Source: an uncultured Treponema sp.
GTDB taxonomy: Bacteria > Spirochaetota > Spirochaetia > Treponematales > Treponemataceae
Reading direction: 5' to 3'
Length of the DNA: 56,737 nucleotides
Assembly (NCBI GenBank): GCA_947167345.1
Contig: CAMVHR010000017.1
Span: 1 to 56,737, forward strand
Within the stretch, counting starts at the first letter, position 1; each line of letters opens with the position of its first letter. The notes under the pieces were generated by a model. That model was not told the DNA's origin, ran no database searches, and saw nothing but the letters and a program-made list of their open reading frames with translations. Of this stretch, positions 25,301 to 34,500 are shown piece after piece. The position numbers were made by a program, and so were the translations under genes.

Positions 25301-28300
25301 TGTCTTTACATTTGATTCAAGACGAGCATTCAATGCCGCAATAGAAGAACTTACAGTATCATCCAGTTCCCGTGTCCTGTCATCAACAGAAGATGAAAGC
25401 AAATCTATTTTTTCATTCAATGTAGAATCAAGATCCTGAGCACGAGTAATAAGAGAACTGCTTAAAGATGCAATTCGTCCATTCAAATCAGTACTGATGC
25501 TGTTTGTACGTTCATTAAATGTATCATTCAGCTGCGTAGTCTTTGCAGAAATAATGGCATTCATGTCATTAGAAAAATCGTTAACCCTCTTCTCAAGATC
25601 ATCTTTCTTGAGTTTAAGAGTACTCTGCAAGTTTCCAGTATAATCATCGATATTCTTTAAATAGACATCTGCGTTCTTTTTATATTTGTCAAATGCAGCA
25701 TCCGCTTCAGCATTTATACTCGTTTTTATTTCATCAACACGCTCTGCTATTGACTTTTCAAGAGAATCAGCCTTGCTCTGAATGCTAGAAGAAACAAATT
25801 CTATTTTTTCAGAAACTTCTTTCAGTTTTGCATCCATGCTTTCATGCATGTCTGTAACAGAATCCTCCAGAGACTTATGCAAAATCTGAGTTTCTTCTTC
25901 TATCTTTCCAACATAACCGGAAGCCTGTTCATTATAATCAGCAACAGCCTTTTCTGTACGCTCTGTAATTGATTGCGAAACATCAGTAAGTCTTGTCTCA
26001 AACGAAGAAGCCCTGCTGTTCATATCATTTTCAAATCCAGCAATACGTTCTTCCAAAGCAGAGCGTATTGCATTCGTCTTGTCATTAAACTGCTGTTCAA
26101 TATCAGCCGTTGTTTCCCTGTACTGTTCAAGCAAAGAATCCGACTTGTTTTCAATATCTGAAGCAACAGAATCAATTTGCTGAGAAACAGAAAGAACCTT
26201 TTCATCAAAAGATTCCTTAAGAGATTGGGTTTCAGACTCTATTCTGTCAACATACGTTTCTGCCTGCTCGCTATAGTGAGCAAATGCTTCATCTGCACGA
26301 GAAGTAATACCATCAGCAAAATCAATAAGCCTTTGATTAACAGTTTTTTCAAAGTCCTCTGTCTGTTCCTTCATCCGTTCATTTGCTTCCTGAACGGCAG
26401 CATCCATTTTATCAAAGCGCGCTGTAACTTCTTCATTAAATGAAGAGTTTCTGCCATTCATGGAATTCTCAAATTCTGCAAATCTGTTATCCAAATCTGC
26501 ACAAAGATTTTCTGCCCTAGCGTTAAATTGTTGCTCAATATCATCAGAGGTTTCTTTATAATGCGTAAAAAGAGCATCTGAATGTGAATCAAAATCAGAC
26601 TTGAATGCAGACAACTTCTCATTCAGAATATTCTCAAGCTCAGTTGTCCTGCTCTGCACAGAGTTTTCAAGATTATCAGTTCTCTCTTTTACAGCCTGCT
26701 CAATACCATCAGTTTTCTGCTTCATCATATCTTCAAGATAAGCAGTCTTATGCTGAATATCATCTTCAAGGCTACCAAGTTTTTCATCAAGGGTACTATG
26801 CAAAGCACCTGTGCGTGTGTCAACAAGCTGCGTATAATTTTCAGCTTCTTCCGTGTAGCGTTCTACAGCGGCAGAAGTCTTTTCCCGTATATCATTCAGA
26901 GTCGTTTCAAGCTGAGAGAGAACATTCTCATGCAGCGAAGAGGTTTCTCCGTCCAGCTTATTAGTTATTGACTCCATGAAATTATTTATATCCTTTATTT
27001 TACTGTCAACTTCTGCAGTCAATTCATTAATTCTAGAATTTGTAGCAGAATCAAGTTCTGACAATCGGGTTTCAAGATTATTGCGGATAGAATCAGCCCT
27101 TCCGTTCAATTCATTATTATAGTTTTCATATTCTTTTGTGTATGTATTTATAACAACAGCAGTCTGCTTACGGATGCCGTCCGTAACGGAATTTACTTTT
27201 TCTGTCATTGAAGCAAGTTCTTTCATAACTTCATCTTCAAGACCAGAAGTCTTGCTTGAAATCTGTTCATTAATAACGGCTGCCTTATTCTGCAACTCTT
27301 CTATTTTTCTATTAAACAGATTTTCCATATCAGAAAGACGGGTCTTTACACTTTCATCAAGTTTACCAGAACGGTCATTAAACAAAGAAACAAGGTTATC
27401 AGTTTTTATTGACAGAGCCTGCGCAATATTATCAGTCCTCTGATTCAAATTCTTCTCAAGCTCATCAGTCTTAGCCGTAAACTCTTCTGACAATCCAGAA
27501 GTCTTTTCATCAAAGAAATTCTGAACGCGAGCAGAAACATCCTCTAGAGTTGCATTCAGAGAATCAATTTTCTGAGTAGACTCAGTCTCAATAGAAGATA
27601 TACGCTCTCTCAACTGATTCTGTAAATCCGTTGTCATTGATATAATTGAATTATCCAGTACAGAAGTTTTATCGCTCAACTTATCTTGCAAATCTGCAGT
27701 AACAGCATTTATTGCAAGTTCTATTTCCTTAGACTTATCATCAAATTCATTTTTGACCTGAGAGACACGTGCGTTAAAATCAGCAGACATTGCATTTACA
27801 GTACCCTCCAACGAAGTAGACTCGGCCTTAAGATTTGACTGTAAAGTAGAAATAATTGCATTTATGGAGTCTTTAGCAGATGATGTCTTTTCTGCAAATT
27901 CTGCTGCAAGATTATGTTCCATTTCATTTATAGAAGTTTCAAACTCAGAAGATTTTCCTTCGAGTTCTGAATTCCAGCGAGAAACAGCATCTTTCAGCTG
28001 CGACTGAAGGGAATCTGTTACACCAGATACAGATTCTGTAATTTCATTAATTTTTCTATTTAACTCTTCATGCAAATTTGCCGTTGATGTATTTATAGAG
28101 CTTTCAAGAGCAGCACTTTTCCCACCAAGCTGAGACTGAAGGTTCGTTGTAATCTCATTAATATTGCTCTCAATGGAAGAAGCACGTTCTTCAAATGCTG
28201 CATAAAGGCTCTGAATCTTTTCAGAAGAAGATGTGGACATGGACTGAGCGCTGTTTTCGACAGATGACATGATAGTATTTGTTTTTTCAGCAAGACTGTT

Positions 28301-29365
28301 TTTTATATCGTCAATGATTGAATTGCAGGAGTTTTCAAGTTCTTCTGCCCTGCTGTGATACAAATCTTCAAGAGAACGGATTTTATCGCCGAAAGAAGAG
28401 TCCATAACTCCAGTACGTTCGGCAACAACATCGTTCAAACGATTTAGTTTTTCTTCCAAATCAAGATTCAGGGATTCAGTACGCTCCTCTACAAATGCAG
28501 AAAGTTCCTCAGATTTTTCTTCAAAACTATTATCAAAAGCCTTTGTCTTTTCAACAAGATTTTTCTGAACTGCCTGAATTTTGTTTTCAATAAAACCTAT
28601 AAGGCGACTGGCTTCCGCTTCAAGAGAATCTATAACTTCTTTTTTTCTGTCTTCAGAACGCTTCTGAAGTTCTTTAAAAGAAAGTTCTTCCAGTTCTTCA
28701 GCATTATGAGCAGCATTTGAATATGCATTCTGAATGTCAGAAGCAATCTTTTCCATTATGCTATTATTAGTTTCAACATATTTTTGGGTAGACTCATTAA
28801 TAGCATTTGCACGAGCCTCATATTCTTCCAAAAGCCCCTGCTTTATTGATTCAAGCTGTTCTACGTTTTTATCCGTAAAACGCTTAGGCAAATCTGCAAT
28901 CTTACGGTCTAAGGCATCAACGGTTTTCTGCTGCGTAATAAGACGAGAATTAAATTTTTCAATTGTATCGGCTTCTTTTTTTACATTTTCAAGATTCTGT
29001 TCAACGGCAACCGTCATTTCCATCAGATTCTTTACAAGACTATCATAGGAAGAAATCTTGTCTCCGATGTTTTTCATGTTATCAATGATTACTTGAAGAT
29101 CGTCAGAGTTTGCCCTTACTTCATTCAACTGATCTTCAATACGCTTCAAAGCACCCTTAGCCTGAATGTCCAGTTTTTCAAACTCGCTTGAGCGGCTGTC
29201 TACAAGAGCTTCTTTTTCCTTGAATTTCTGCTCAAGATCAGATTTACACTTTTCAGCATACTTCTTTACTTTTTCCATCGAACTTTCATTTCTGTCCATA
29301 CGCCTCAATCCCACAGATAGCGCAGCCGACAGTACGACGGATACAATAATGCCAAGAACAATCAC
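19322..29365 (-). CDS. Giant membrane-anchored coiled-coil protein (SpiroCoCo-like)
   Basis: 3347 residues from a GTG at 29365, with GGTGGGG upstream. One N-terminal transmembrane segment (about 2-20, IVLGIIVSVVLSAALSVGL) is followed by an almost unbroken coiled coil. Much of it has a 22-residue period (two hendecads) with a recurring Leu/Ile, Asp/Glu and Ser/Thr pattern such as INAVTADLQDKLSDKTSVLD. About eight modules carry a paired-Tyr segment such as YQKTCDSY or YRNTTITY. The last 60 residues leave the coil: a Ser/Arg stretch, then VRDLKIRGWSNDEIANNLSL, a helix-turn-helix-like motif. The layout matches what I remember of the spirochaete SpiroCoCo family. It may be a cytoplasmic filament or scaffold tethered to the inner membrane. 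Function is unproven. Confidence 0.8.
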   Translation of the reverse strand: MIVLGIIVSVVLSAALSVGLRRMDRNESSMEKVKKYAEKCKSDLEQKFKEKEALVDSRSSEFEKLDIQAKGALKRIEDQLNEVRANSDDLQVIIDNMKNIGDKISSYDSLVKNLMEMTVAVEQNLENVKKEADTIEKFNSRLITQQKTVDALDRKIADLPKRFTDKNVEQLESIKQGLLEEYEARANAINESTQKYVETNNSIMEKIASDIQNAYSNAAHNAEELEELSFKELQKRSEDRKKEVIDSLEAEASRLIGFIENKIQAVQKNLVEKTKAFDNSFEEKSEELSAFVEERTESLNLDLEEKLNRLNDVVAERTGVMDSSFGDKIRSLEDLYHSRAEELENSCNSIIDDIKNSLAEKTNTIMSSVENSAQSMSTSSSEKIQSLYAAFEERASSIESNINEITTNLQSQLGGKSAALESSINTSTANLHEELNRKINEITESVSGVTDSLQSQLKDAVSRWNSELEGKSSEFETSINEMEHNLAAEFAEKTSSAKDSINAIISTLQSNLKAESTSLEGTVNAMSADFNARVSQVKNEFDDKSKEIELAINAVTADLQDKLSDKTSVLDNSIISMTTDLQNQLRERISSIETESTQKIDSLNATLEDVSARVQNFFDEKTSGLSEEFTAKTDELEKNLNQRTDNIAQALSIKTDNLVSLFNDRSGKLDESVKTRLSDMENLFNRKIEELQNKAAVINEQISSKTSGLEDEVMKELASMTEKVNSVTDGIRKQTAVVINTYTKEYENYNNELNGRADSIRNNLETRLSELDSATNSRINELTAEVDSKIKDINNFMESITNKLDGETSSLHENVLSQLETTLNDIREKTSAAVERYTEEAENYTQLVDTRTGALHSTLDEKLGSLEDDIQHKTAYLEDMMKQKTDGIEQAVKERTDNLENSVQSRTTELENILNEKLSAFKSDFDSHSDALFTHYKETSDDIEQQFNARAENLCADLDNRFAEFENSMNGRNSSFNEEVTARFDKMDAAVQEANERMKEQTEDFEKTVNQRLIDFADGITSRADEAFAHYSEQAETYVDRIESETQSLKESFDEKVLSVSQQIDSVASDIENKSDSLLEQYRETTADIEQQFNDKTNAIRSALEERIAGFENDMNSRASSFETRLTDVSQSITERTEKAVADYNEQASGYVGKIEEETQILHKSLEDSVTDMHESMDAKLKEVSEKIEFVSSSIQSKADSLEKSIAERVDEIKTSINAEADAAFDKYKKNADVYLKNIDDYTGNLQSTLKLKKDDLEKRVNDFSNDMNAIISAKTTQLNDTFNERTNSISTDLNGRIASLSSSLITRAQDLDSTLNEKIDLLSSSVDDRTRELDDTVSSSIAALNARLESNVKTFSASLNDSIGNLSSILDQKTKNLDFDMTSKYSELNDKLESQTKALDSDVTGIINRLNEELSLKSESIGKDVLEKVESLSVSIGKKEKSLNDEVDALIQSLSESVKEKSQQMDDDIARKISEVTSEFNDKTKTLDDDIKNAVDSLINSYSDQINGVSSNLNERVKSLEDGVTERLENISSSVDERVSSVEEKSDALLTSVNEKVDTLNAEYDERIAQLEASMSEKASAIDSECNSRISQIEENCMQKADSVDSGCREHIDSLYSELNSKIGNVDSNLSDRIEHLSEDLKSKIANLDSDSNNRIEQLASDITSKIDAFDSDSNNRVEQLASDITSKIDAFDSDSNNRIEQLASDITSKIDAFDSDNNNRVEQLASDITSKIDNFDSDCNNRLAVLANDFTEKESSLKADCIERMDSLIKEFTGKTDNFDADYVSKVESLTDSLTEKLDSVSSELAEKVTSLDSEVHERFETVHALLDDRANDIDTTLNTRIDSIDETISTKASSVSADLTEKIDAMVNLVYDKTKSLDSDVDSKIDGLMRSVIEKTSTIDDDVSEKIQSLLDSVSQKTQAIDDDAIARISELTQSVTQQTEALNKALSEKTQDIDSTIMGKIEALYKKAEDINAEMNRKTAALENVVVKKLNSIAEETKVKTDKAITEYQKTCDSYTQNIEDRTTALRTALDEKAGALEKEINDKTSVLESVMKQRSLSLDDDIKKKLAGLNEKAKAISSEIHSKTSELEKNVYSQLDAMTSDVKTQTTAAIEKYRNTTITYTKDIEDRTSTLRKILEKRTSELEREINQKTSVLENALNKQLADVKVKTVTINNEIASKSAEFQDALQKNLEELTNNVTKQTSSAIERYKNTATSYNKDVETRTAELYAGLDSKISILQKAILEKTSATENLLNNKTDTLTVSLTGRTNSLEAELKKRTESIEQNLNLKASSLEQELLSRTSVLQDDLKARTDALDQNIKDKTAEIEQNLKVQSSSLTDDFNKKFNEITKDFTDRTTEIVSKVDEKTKALEMSVSTNNSEITSRLTDTVKSLSERLESKVEDFQNTLDSKTSSIEKEINERIGSLQANLDATYEKVKHTASELSTDAEGNTKQLITLQNSIDVKTAQVQKRFENLFKDMLERAEREEAEAYGKYQSESSSNLEKYRMELDAKVHDMQDNVTSAMMTLSERADKIKSSVEDSIKKIQDEYKQSESLAYSTASKIDEETQACSKRLAIFSDSLREQLDEFDQKMSNSMQAIAADYETRESKFLSGLDKQLDTYKQTVDYKLEKLNSTGADVDKLEQTMKVLLEKSQKKVVSDFEKFENEIQTKGEKLKADIETLRTGVDELKKTSLVKTSENLKLFEESFAADLTKRQNDISRQLSDWQDNFDRKLSEFESEYEANRRKIETSYVDDLKKRIADIQEKTTEQERKFEIAVQSNNNSLQEQIDSVESKFKEFMSRYKAELEKTSAQADSILKTETEKYNRKITDQLNKNQELFSSQMSELKRSYNENQSANAKAVEAAVEDFGNWKKNLENQFAAVSEDFKTQFAQFKDRTIQGMEDLEQRSSVSNTKIEADISSLKGKTEEAVKYYDEQSQHILQTIKKQFDDMLSRTKKLVDDHTLQTDKDIKGLRKEFADLETSDRDNYRRMIDSFNTETNALQNKIEAINKSIANFTTQTGVFDRANELKTQLDASIEILRSKIKEIASYEAKIDSITNDIQKVEDLHDNVNETISNYNKQDLTLKNLDKKFARLMEMSSSMDQKIENLTVQSDDLVNMQATVRNFQQSLSDIQKQYDRIEKKGETVDQVAKTVDNAVGQIGELEKRLKQCNTQITKLPDEIKKMQDNVDNIMNNSETINDAVDKLTNLQKIIADTEKKVKQLNSVRDKFAKSEDHLQQVSEDATERIQKVAESAEERIQRLSEEADEQLRTLHTIAKSKSSSAGRRTASSARSRSLTPEVKESVRDLKIRGWSNDEIANNLSLSLNEVQLILQMEGFDDED
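24157..24422 (-). repeat. 66-bp tandem repeats in the coiled-coil gene
   Basis: Four nearly identical units (marker GATGCAAGCTGTTCAA at 24183, 24249, 24315 and 24381) encode a 22-residue unit, NNRIEQLASDITSKIDAFDS plus two residues. Flanking units are recognisably related but diverged, indicating recent local expansion. Confidence 0.95.
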
Positions 29366-29395
29366 TTTTTATTTCCCCACCCAAAAATATCAATA

Positions 29396-29425
29396 ATTAT
29401 AACATATAATTCTACATTTTGTCTA
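29396..29425 (-). promoter_or_regulatory. Promoter for the giant coiled-coil gene
   Basis: Minus strand TAGACA (29425-29420), an 18-nt spacer and TATAAT (29401-29396), the latter extended as TGTTATAAT. The -35 overlaps the stop codon of the HAD gene. Confidence 0.65.
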
Positions 29426-30094
29426 TTTTAATACAATATTCTTTAGCTGACGATAATTTTTAAAAGAAATATCTGCATGAGGACACTTGATATTAAAGAT
29501 TTTTCTAAAACCTTTAAGTAAATAAGCTGTTTTCATGCCAGAATTCTTTGCCCCCATAATGTCATATTTCACACTATTTCCCACATACAGGATCTGTTCA
29601 GGCTTTACGCCAAGCTTTTCAGACAGAATTGCAAACGGATAAATTGAAGGTTTTAAAGCCCCAGACTCCTCTGAACCGATACAAACATCGCACAAAGAAC
29701 GCAATCCCCACAAGCGTCCCTTCTGCTCAGGAGGAAAATCAGACAGAATGCCTATTTTCAGTCCAGCAGCCTTAAAGGCACAGATTGTCTGATACACATT
29801 TGAATACGGCTTTATTTCAACAAAGTAAGGCTTCAAGCCCTCATAGCAAATTTCATTTATCTGATCCTTTGCAAAGTCTGTTGTAACATGCATCTCTTCT
29901 GCAAGAAGTCGTGCCTGATATTCAAAAAAATCTGGCAATGGTGCCGTATGATGCAAAATGTGACGAACTTTATTATATTTTAGGAAAAACTGAATATGAT
30001 GAATAAAGTAACCGGCAATCCGTATATATAAATGCCAGGAAGGATACAGAGTACCGTCAATATCAAATGCTATTGCTTTAATATCATTATACAT
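29423..30094 (-). CDS. HAD-superfamily hydrolase
   Basis: 223 residues. The four HAD motifs are present: FDIDGTLYPS (motif I, nucleophile Asp near residue 10), ILSDF (motif II), the conserved Lys in ALKPSI (motif III), and YVGNSVKYDIMGAKNSG (motif IV). A helical cap lies between motifs I and II (about 20-95), as in subclass I phosphatases such as phosphoglycolate phosphatase-like enzymes. Substrate not readable. A TAGACA/TATACT promoter ends 7 nt before the ATG and there is no Shine-Dalgarno, so the mRNA is probably leaderless. Confidence 0.85.
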   Translation of the reverse strand: MYNDIKAIAFDIDGTLYPSWHLYIRIAGYFIHHIQFFLKYNKVRHILHHTAPLPDFFEYQARLLAEEMHVTTDFAKDQINEICYEGLKPYFVEIKPYSNVYQTICAFKAAGLKIGILSDFPPEQKGRLWGLRSLCDVCIGSEESGALKPSIYPFAILSEKLGVKPEQILYVGNSVKYDIMGAKNSGMKTAYLLKGFRKIFNIKCPHADISFKNYRQLKNIVLK

Positions 30095-30101
30095 AGGAAT
30101 A

Positions 30102-30130
30102 AGTATAATGATATTAAGTAAGCCTGTCTA
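30102..30130 (-). promoter_or_regulatory. Promoter for the HAD gene (leaderless)
   Basis: Minus strand TAGACA (30130-30125), a 17-nt spacer and TATACT (30107-30102). There are 7 nt from the -10 to the ATG at 30094. Confidence 0.65.
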
Positions 30131-30133
30131 TTA

Positions 30134-31567
30134 TTATTTTACCATAGGACTAAAGTAATCCGTAGCTTCTACACGTTCCAGATGAATAAAGGAATCTTCA
30201 TGAGCCTTTATAAAATCAGAAAGAGTAAGTTCCTTTCCCATCTCATAAACTATGCAGTCAAATTTTCCTCTTCCGTCAAAAAAAGGAAACAGCACAGCAC
30301 AATTTGTAAACGCAGCATTTTCAGGTTTATCAACAGAATGCTGCTTTATTGCTGCAAAATAAAAATGTCGTGGCTCTGTCGCTGCAAGAATATACAAAAG
30401 ACCTTTCAGCTCCCGCAATGAATAGCCAGTATCAACACTATATCCTGTAGACTGCAAGAGATTTCCATCCGAAATATCTGCTACAAAAGGAGATATTCTT
30501 ACGTCAACACCAGTAACGTCTTTTGCCCCCATAGTATATGTATATCTGCGCTTGCTTGAACGGGCATTCAATGCCTCTACAGCCAAATTACGACACCAGT
30601 CCAAAGTAAAAGAAAGATTCCAGTTCTGAGAAATTACGCCATTCTTACCAAGACTGTTATAGTTTACAGTAGGAACAACAAGATCCTCAATTTTTGTATT
30701 TCGCCCTGTCGAAGTCTTAACAATGCCATCGGTAATCCACTTCAAAAAACCAGGTCCACTCATTACAAGAAAGCCCTTGCTTACAGCAGAACTAACAGCA
30801 GAATCAATGGCAGCATTTTTAGCAGAATCGTTTGTATTGGCCTTAAAAGGCTCATTATTTTCTATGCTATAAAGTTCTTCATTTTCATTGTAACATGCAT
30901 CTTCCTGATAATATATCCGTTTAAGATAAGTCCTAACAAGCTTTGCCATCTGCAACACAGAATGGTACTGATCAGGAACAACATTTACCTGCCACCAAGG
31001 CAAAGAACGTTTTGTCATATTGACAAGGGCATCGAATGAAGTTGTATAAAGTTTTTTTAAAGAAAAACCTACAGGTATGGAACGTGCTATATAAGCATTA
31101 CATACAACCATATCAGCATACAGCTTCGGAGTATTATCTCTAAATTCCACATAGACATCAGAATCATTGTTAAAATACAGCCTGACACGCAGAGGCTTTC
31201 CTGTCTTGCCATTACGATAAAGGATCCAACTACCTGGAGTAGTCTTGGAATACCTTGCTGTTTTTTCTACATGTTCAGTTCCTGAAATGTCAGTACTATA
31301 TGTAAAATTAATAAATGTCTTAGGAGCAACAATAATGGCAAGTTCTCCGTCAGATTCCTCTGCACGCACTTGAAATTCATTTCCAATACCGTCTTCAATC
31401 AGTTCCGGAGATTTTTCGCGGACATCAGGAACAGGAGCGGTAAACCATGTCTGCACAAGCTGCTTCCTTATTTCCGTTGAATCAGGAATTCCTGACTTTG
31501 TATAATCCGCAAAAACAGGAACGAGCGTCAATAAAAACAAAATTATAAACGACAAACCCTTTTTCAT
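30134..31567 (-). CDS. Secreted protein of unknown function
   Basis: 477 residues from the ATG at 31567, which is preceded by GGAGG eight bases upstream; a frame opening five codons earlier skips that signal. A signal peptide (about 1-20, ending PVFAD) precedes a mature protein without further membrane segments. Visible but unassigned stretches include SWILYRNGKTGKPLRVRLYF, SLPWWQVNVVPDQYHSV and MSGPGFLKWITDG. The family was not recognised; it looks like a conserved treponeme periplasmic or surface protein. The gene starts 1 nt after the stop of the large activase and overlaps its Shine-Dalgarno with the activase 3' end, so they are coupled; a functional link is unclear. Confidence 0.6.
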   Translation of the reverse strand: MKKGLSFIILFLLTLVPVFADYTKSGIPDSTEIRKQLVQTWFTAPVPDVREKSPELIEDGIGNEFQVRAEESDGELAIIVAPKTFINFTYSTDISGTEHVEKTARYSKTTPGSWILYRNGKTGKPLRVRLYFNNDSDVYVEFRDNTPKLYADMVVCNAYIARSIPVGFSLKKLYTTSFDALVNMTKRSLPWWQVNVVPDQYHSVLQMAKLVRTYLKRIYYQEDACYNENEELYSIENNEPFKANTNDSAKNAAIDSAVSSAVSKGFLVMSGPGFLKWITDGIVKTSTGRNTKIEDLVVPTVNYNSLGKNGVISQNWNLSFTLDWCRNLAVEALNARSSKRRYTYTMGAKDVTGVDVRISPFVADISDGNLLQSTGYSVDTGYSLRELKGLLYILAATEPRHFYFAAIKQHSVDKPENAAFTNCAVLFPFFDGRGKFDCIVYEMGKELTLSDFIKAHEDSFIHLERVEATDYFSPMVK

Positions 31568-31568
31568 A

Positions 31569-34500
31569 TTACTGTCCTCCAATAACGCCTGCGACAGGTA
31601 TTTCGCTTTCTTTTACAGGTTCTGTATCTTCCAAAACAGCAGCACCTGAGGCGAGCTGAATTTCAGGCTTTATGACAGAACCATCAGGATTATGAATCAT
31701 GCCGTCAGAACCTTCATCAGGATGTTTTCCGGCAGGAGCATTGCTAAGCAAAAGTTTCAACCTGTTCAACTGGTTAACTTCGCTCGAACCAGGATCATAG
31801 TCTATGGCAGAGATATTTGTCCCCGGATACCGGCGTCGCAACTCCTTAATCATTCCCTTACCTGTAATATGGTTAGGAAGACAGGCAAAAGGCTGAACAC
31901 AGGCAATATTTATTACTCCACTCTTTATAAGCTCAACCATTTCAGCTGTAAGGAACCATCCTTCACCTGTAATGTTTCCAAGCTGAACAATATCATTTAC
32001 ACCATTCATAAGAGTATAAATGATTGCAGGAGGCTCGAATCGACGGCTCTTTTTCAACTGTTTTTTCATAAATGAGCGGTAGCGTTCCAAAAGCCACACA
32101 AAAAGTCTGGCATTACGCTCAGTCTTTTTTGGAAAAGCAAGCTCCTGATGGCGGAATATTCCCGTGCTGAACGAATAGAAAAGGAAATCAGCCAAATCAG
32201 GCATGACACATTCTGCGCCCTCTTTTTCTATTGTTTCTACAATCTGATTATTTGCAGTCGGATGGAATTTTACAAGAATTTCTCCTACAACACCAACTCT
32301 AGGCTTTTTTACAGGAAGTAGAGGTAATGCATCAAAATCCCTTATCATCTTCTTTATAATATGATGGTATGAAAAGATATTTATAGATTTTAGAGCACGC
32401 TCTATTTTTGCATTCCATCGTCCATAAAGAGCATTTGCACTGCCAGGCACAGCTTCATAAGGCCTTGTCCTATAAAGGCAGCGCATCAAAATATCACCAA
32501 GCATCAAGGCACACATGGAACGGTTTACAAGGCCAAGAGAAATCTTAAATCCAGGATTCTTCTCAAACCCCTGAGCACTTAGAGATATAACCGGAATATG
32601 TCCAAGACCTGCATCATTAAGTGCCCGACGGATAAAGCCAATGTAATTCGTTGCACGGCATCCACCACCAGTCTGCGAAATAAGAAGACTAGTCTTGTTT
32701 AAATCATACTTTCCGCTTTGCAATGCTGCAATCATTTGCCCTGCAACCAAAATAGAAGGATAACAGGCATCGTTATTGACATATTTCAATCCAGTATCAA
32801 CTGCTTTCGGATCTACAGCATCAAGAATAACAAAATTATATCCTGAATACTCAAAAGCCTTTTTCACAAACTTAAAGTGAATAGGACTCATCTGAGGAGC
32901 AAGAATCGTGTACTTGTATTTCATTTCTTTCGTAAATACCTGACGCTTATATGCAGCAGACTTTACGGACAGTTTTTTATGATTTCTTTCACGAGCCTTT
33001 ACGGCGGCAATAAGGGAACGAATACGTATGCGCACAGCTCCCAGATTGTTTACTTCATCTATCTTAATCAATGTATATGCACGAGACTTCGACCGAAGAA
33101 TTTCATCAACCTGATCAGAAGTAACGGCATCAAGTCCACATCCGAACGAAGTTAGTTGAATGAGCTCAAGGTTTGGCATACCGCTGACAAATGAAGCGGC
33201 TCTGTACAGACGGTTATGATACGTCCACTGATCTACAACCCTTAAAGGTCGTTCGATTGCACCAAGATGGGCGACAGAATCCTCTGTAAACACAGCAAGT
33301 CCAAGACCATGAATCATTTCAGGAATACCATGATTAATTTCAGGGTCAAGGTGATATGGACGCCCCGAAAGTACAATGCCGTTAGCGCCATGAACAATCA
33401 TTTCCTCTATGGCTTCTTCACCCTTAGCCTGAACTTCTTTTCTAAAGCTTTCCTGCTCATTCCACGCAGCATTTACAGCTTCATCAACCTGTTTTTTTGA
33501 AACCTTAAAATGCTTGCTCAACTCTTCATACAAGCGCTCAGCAAGACGTGGCTTGTCATAAATCGGCAAGAACGGATCCATAAACAGAACGGAAGAATCC
33601 TGACGAAGTTCCTCAACATTATTTCTCAATACTTCAGGATAACTTGTCACTACAGGACAATTGTAATGATTACCAGCCCCGGAATCCTCGATTTTTTCAT
33701 ACGGAGCACACGGATAGAATATGAATTTGCACCCCATCTGCAAAAGGCTTTTTACATGTCCATGAGCAATCTTACCAGGGTAGCAGACTGATTCAGAAGG
33801 AATGGTCTCCAATCCTTTCTCGTATACTCCGCGACTAGAACGAGGAGAAAGACGAACCCTGAATCCTAATTTAGTAAAGAATGTAAACCATAAAGGGTAA
33901 TTCTCATACATGTTAAGGACACGAGGCAGACCTACATCTCCAAAAGGAGCTTCTTCGGCCTTAAGCGGCACGTAATGGGCAAAAAGCCTCTTGTACTTCC
34001 AGTCAAACAGGTTCGGAAGATTCTTGTTATCTTCGTCGCCTGCCTGAGTATTTTCCTTATTACTTGCATCGACAACCTTTGCATCAGCACCAAGTTCCGC
34101 ACCTCGCTCACAGCGATTGCCAGTAACAAACTTACGGGCAACAGAACCAGATGTAAAAGTATTGATAGTAAGCAGACAGTTATTTGAACATTTTCCGCAA
34201 CGTTTAAGTTCTAGGCTGACATTAAACGTTTCCAGCTGTTCAAGAGTAGCTATATTACTCTTTACAAATTTCGGAGTCTGATCAGGTTCTCCTGGCTTAG
34301 GACGGCGTAAATCTTCCCACTGATCCTGAGCAATAAGTGCAGAACCATAGGCCCCCATCAAGCCAGCAACATTAGGGCGGAATACATTAACACCTGCAAT
34401 CTTTTCAAATGCACGCAAAACAGCATCATTGTTAAAAGTTCCACCCTGCACAACGACTTTTTTTCCTATTTCCGCAGCATTTCGAAGTTTAATGACCTTA

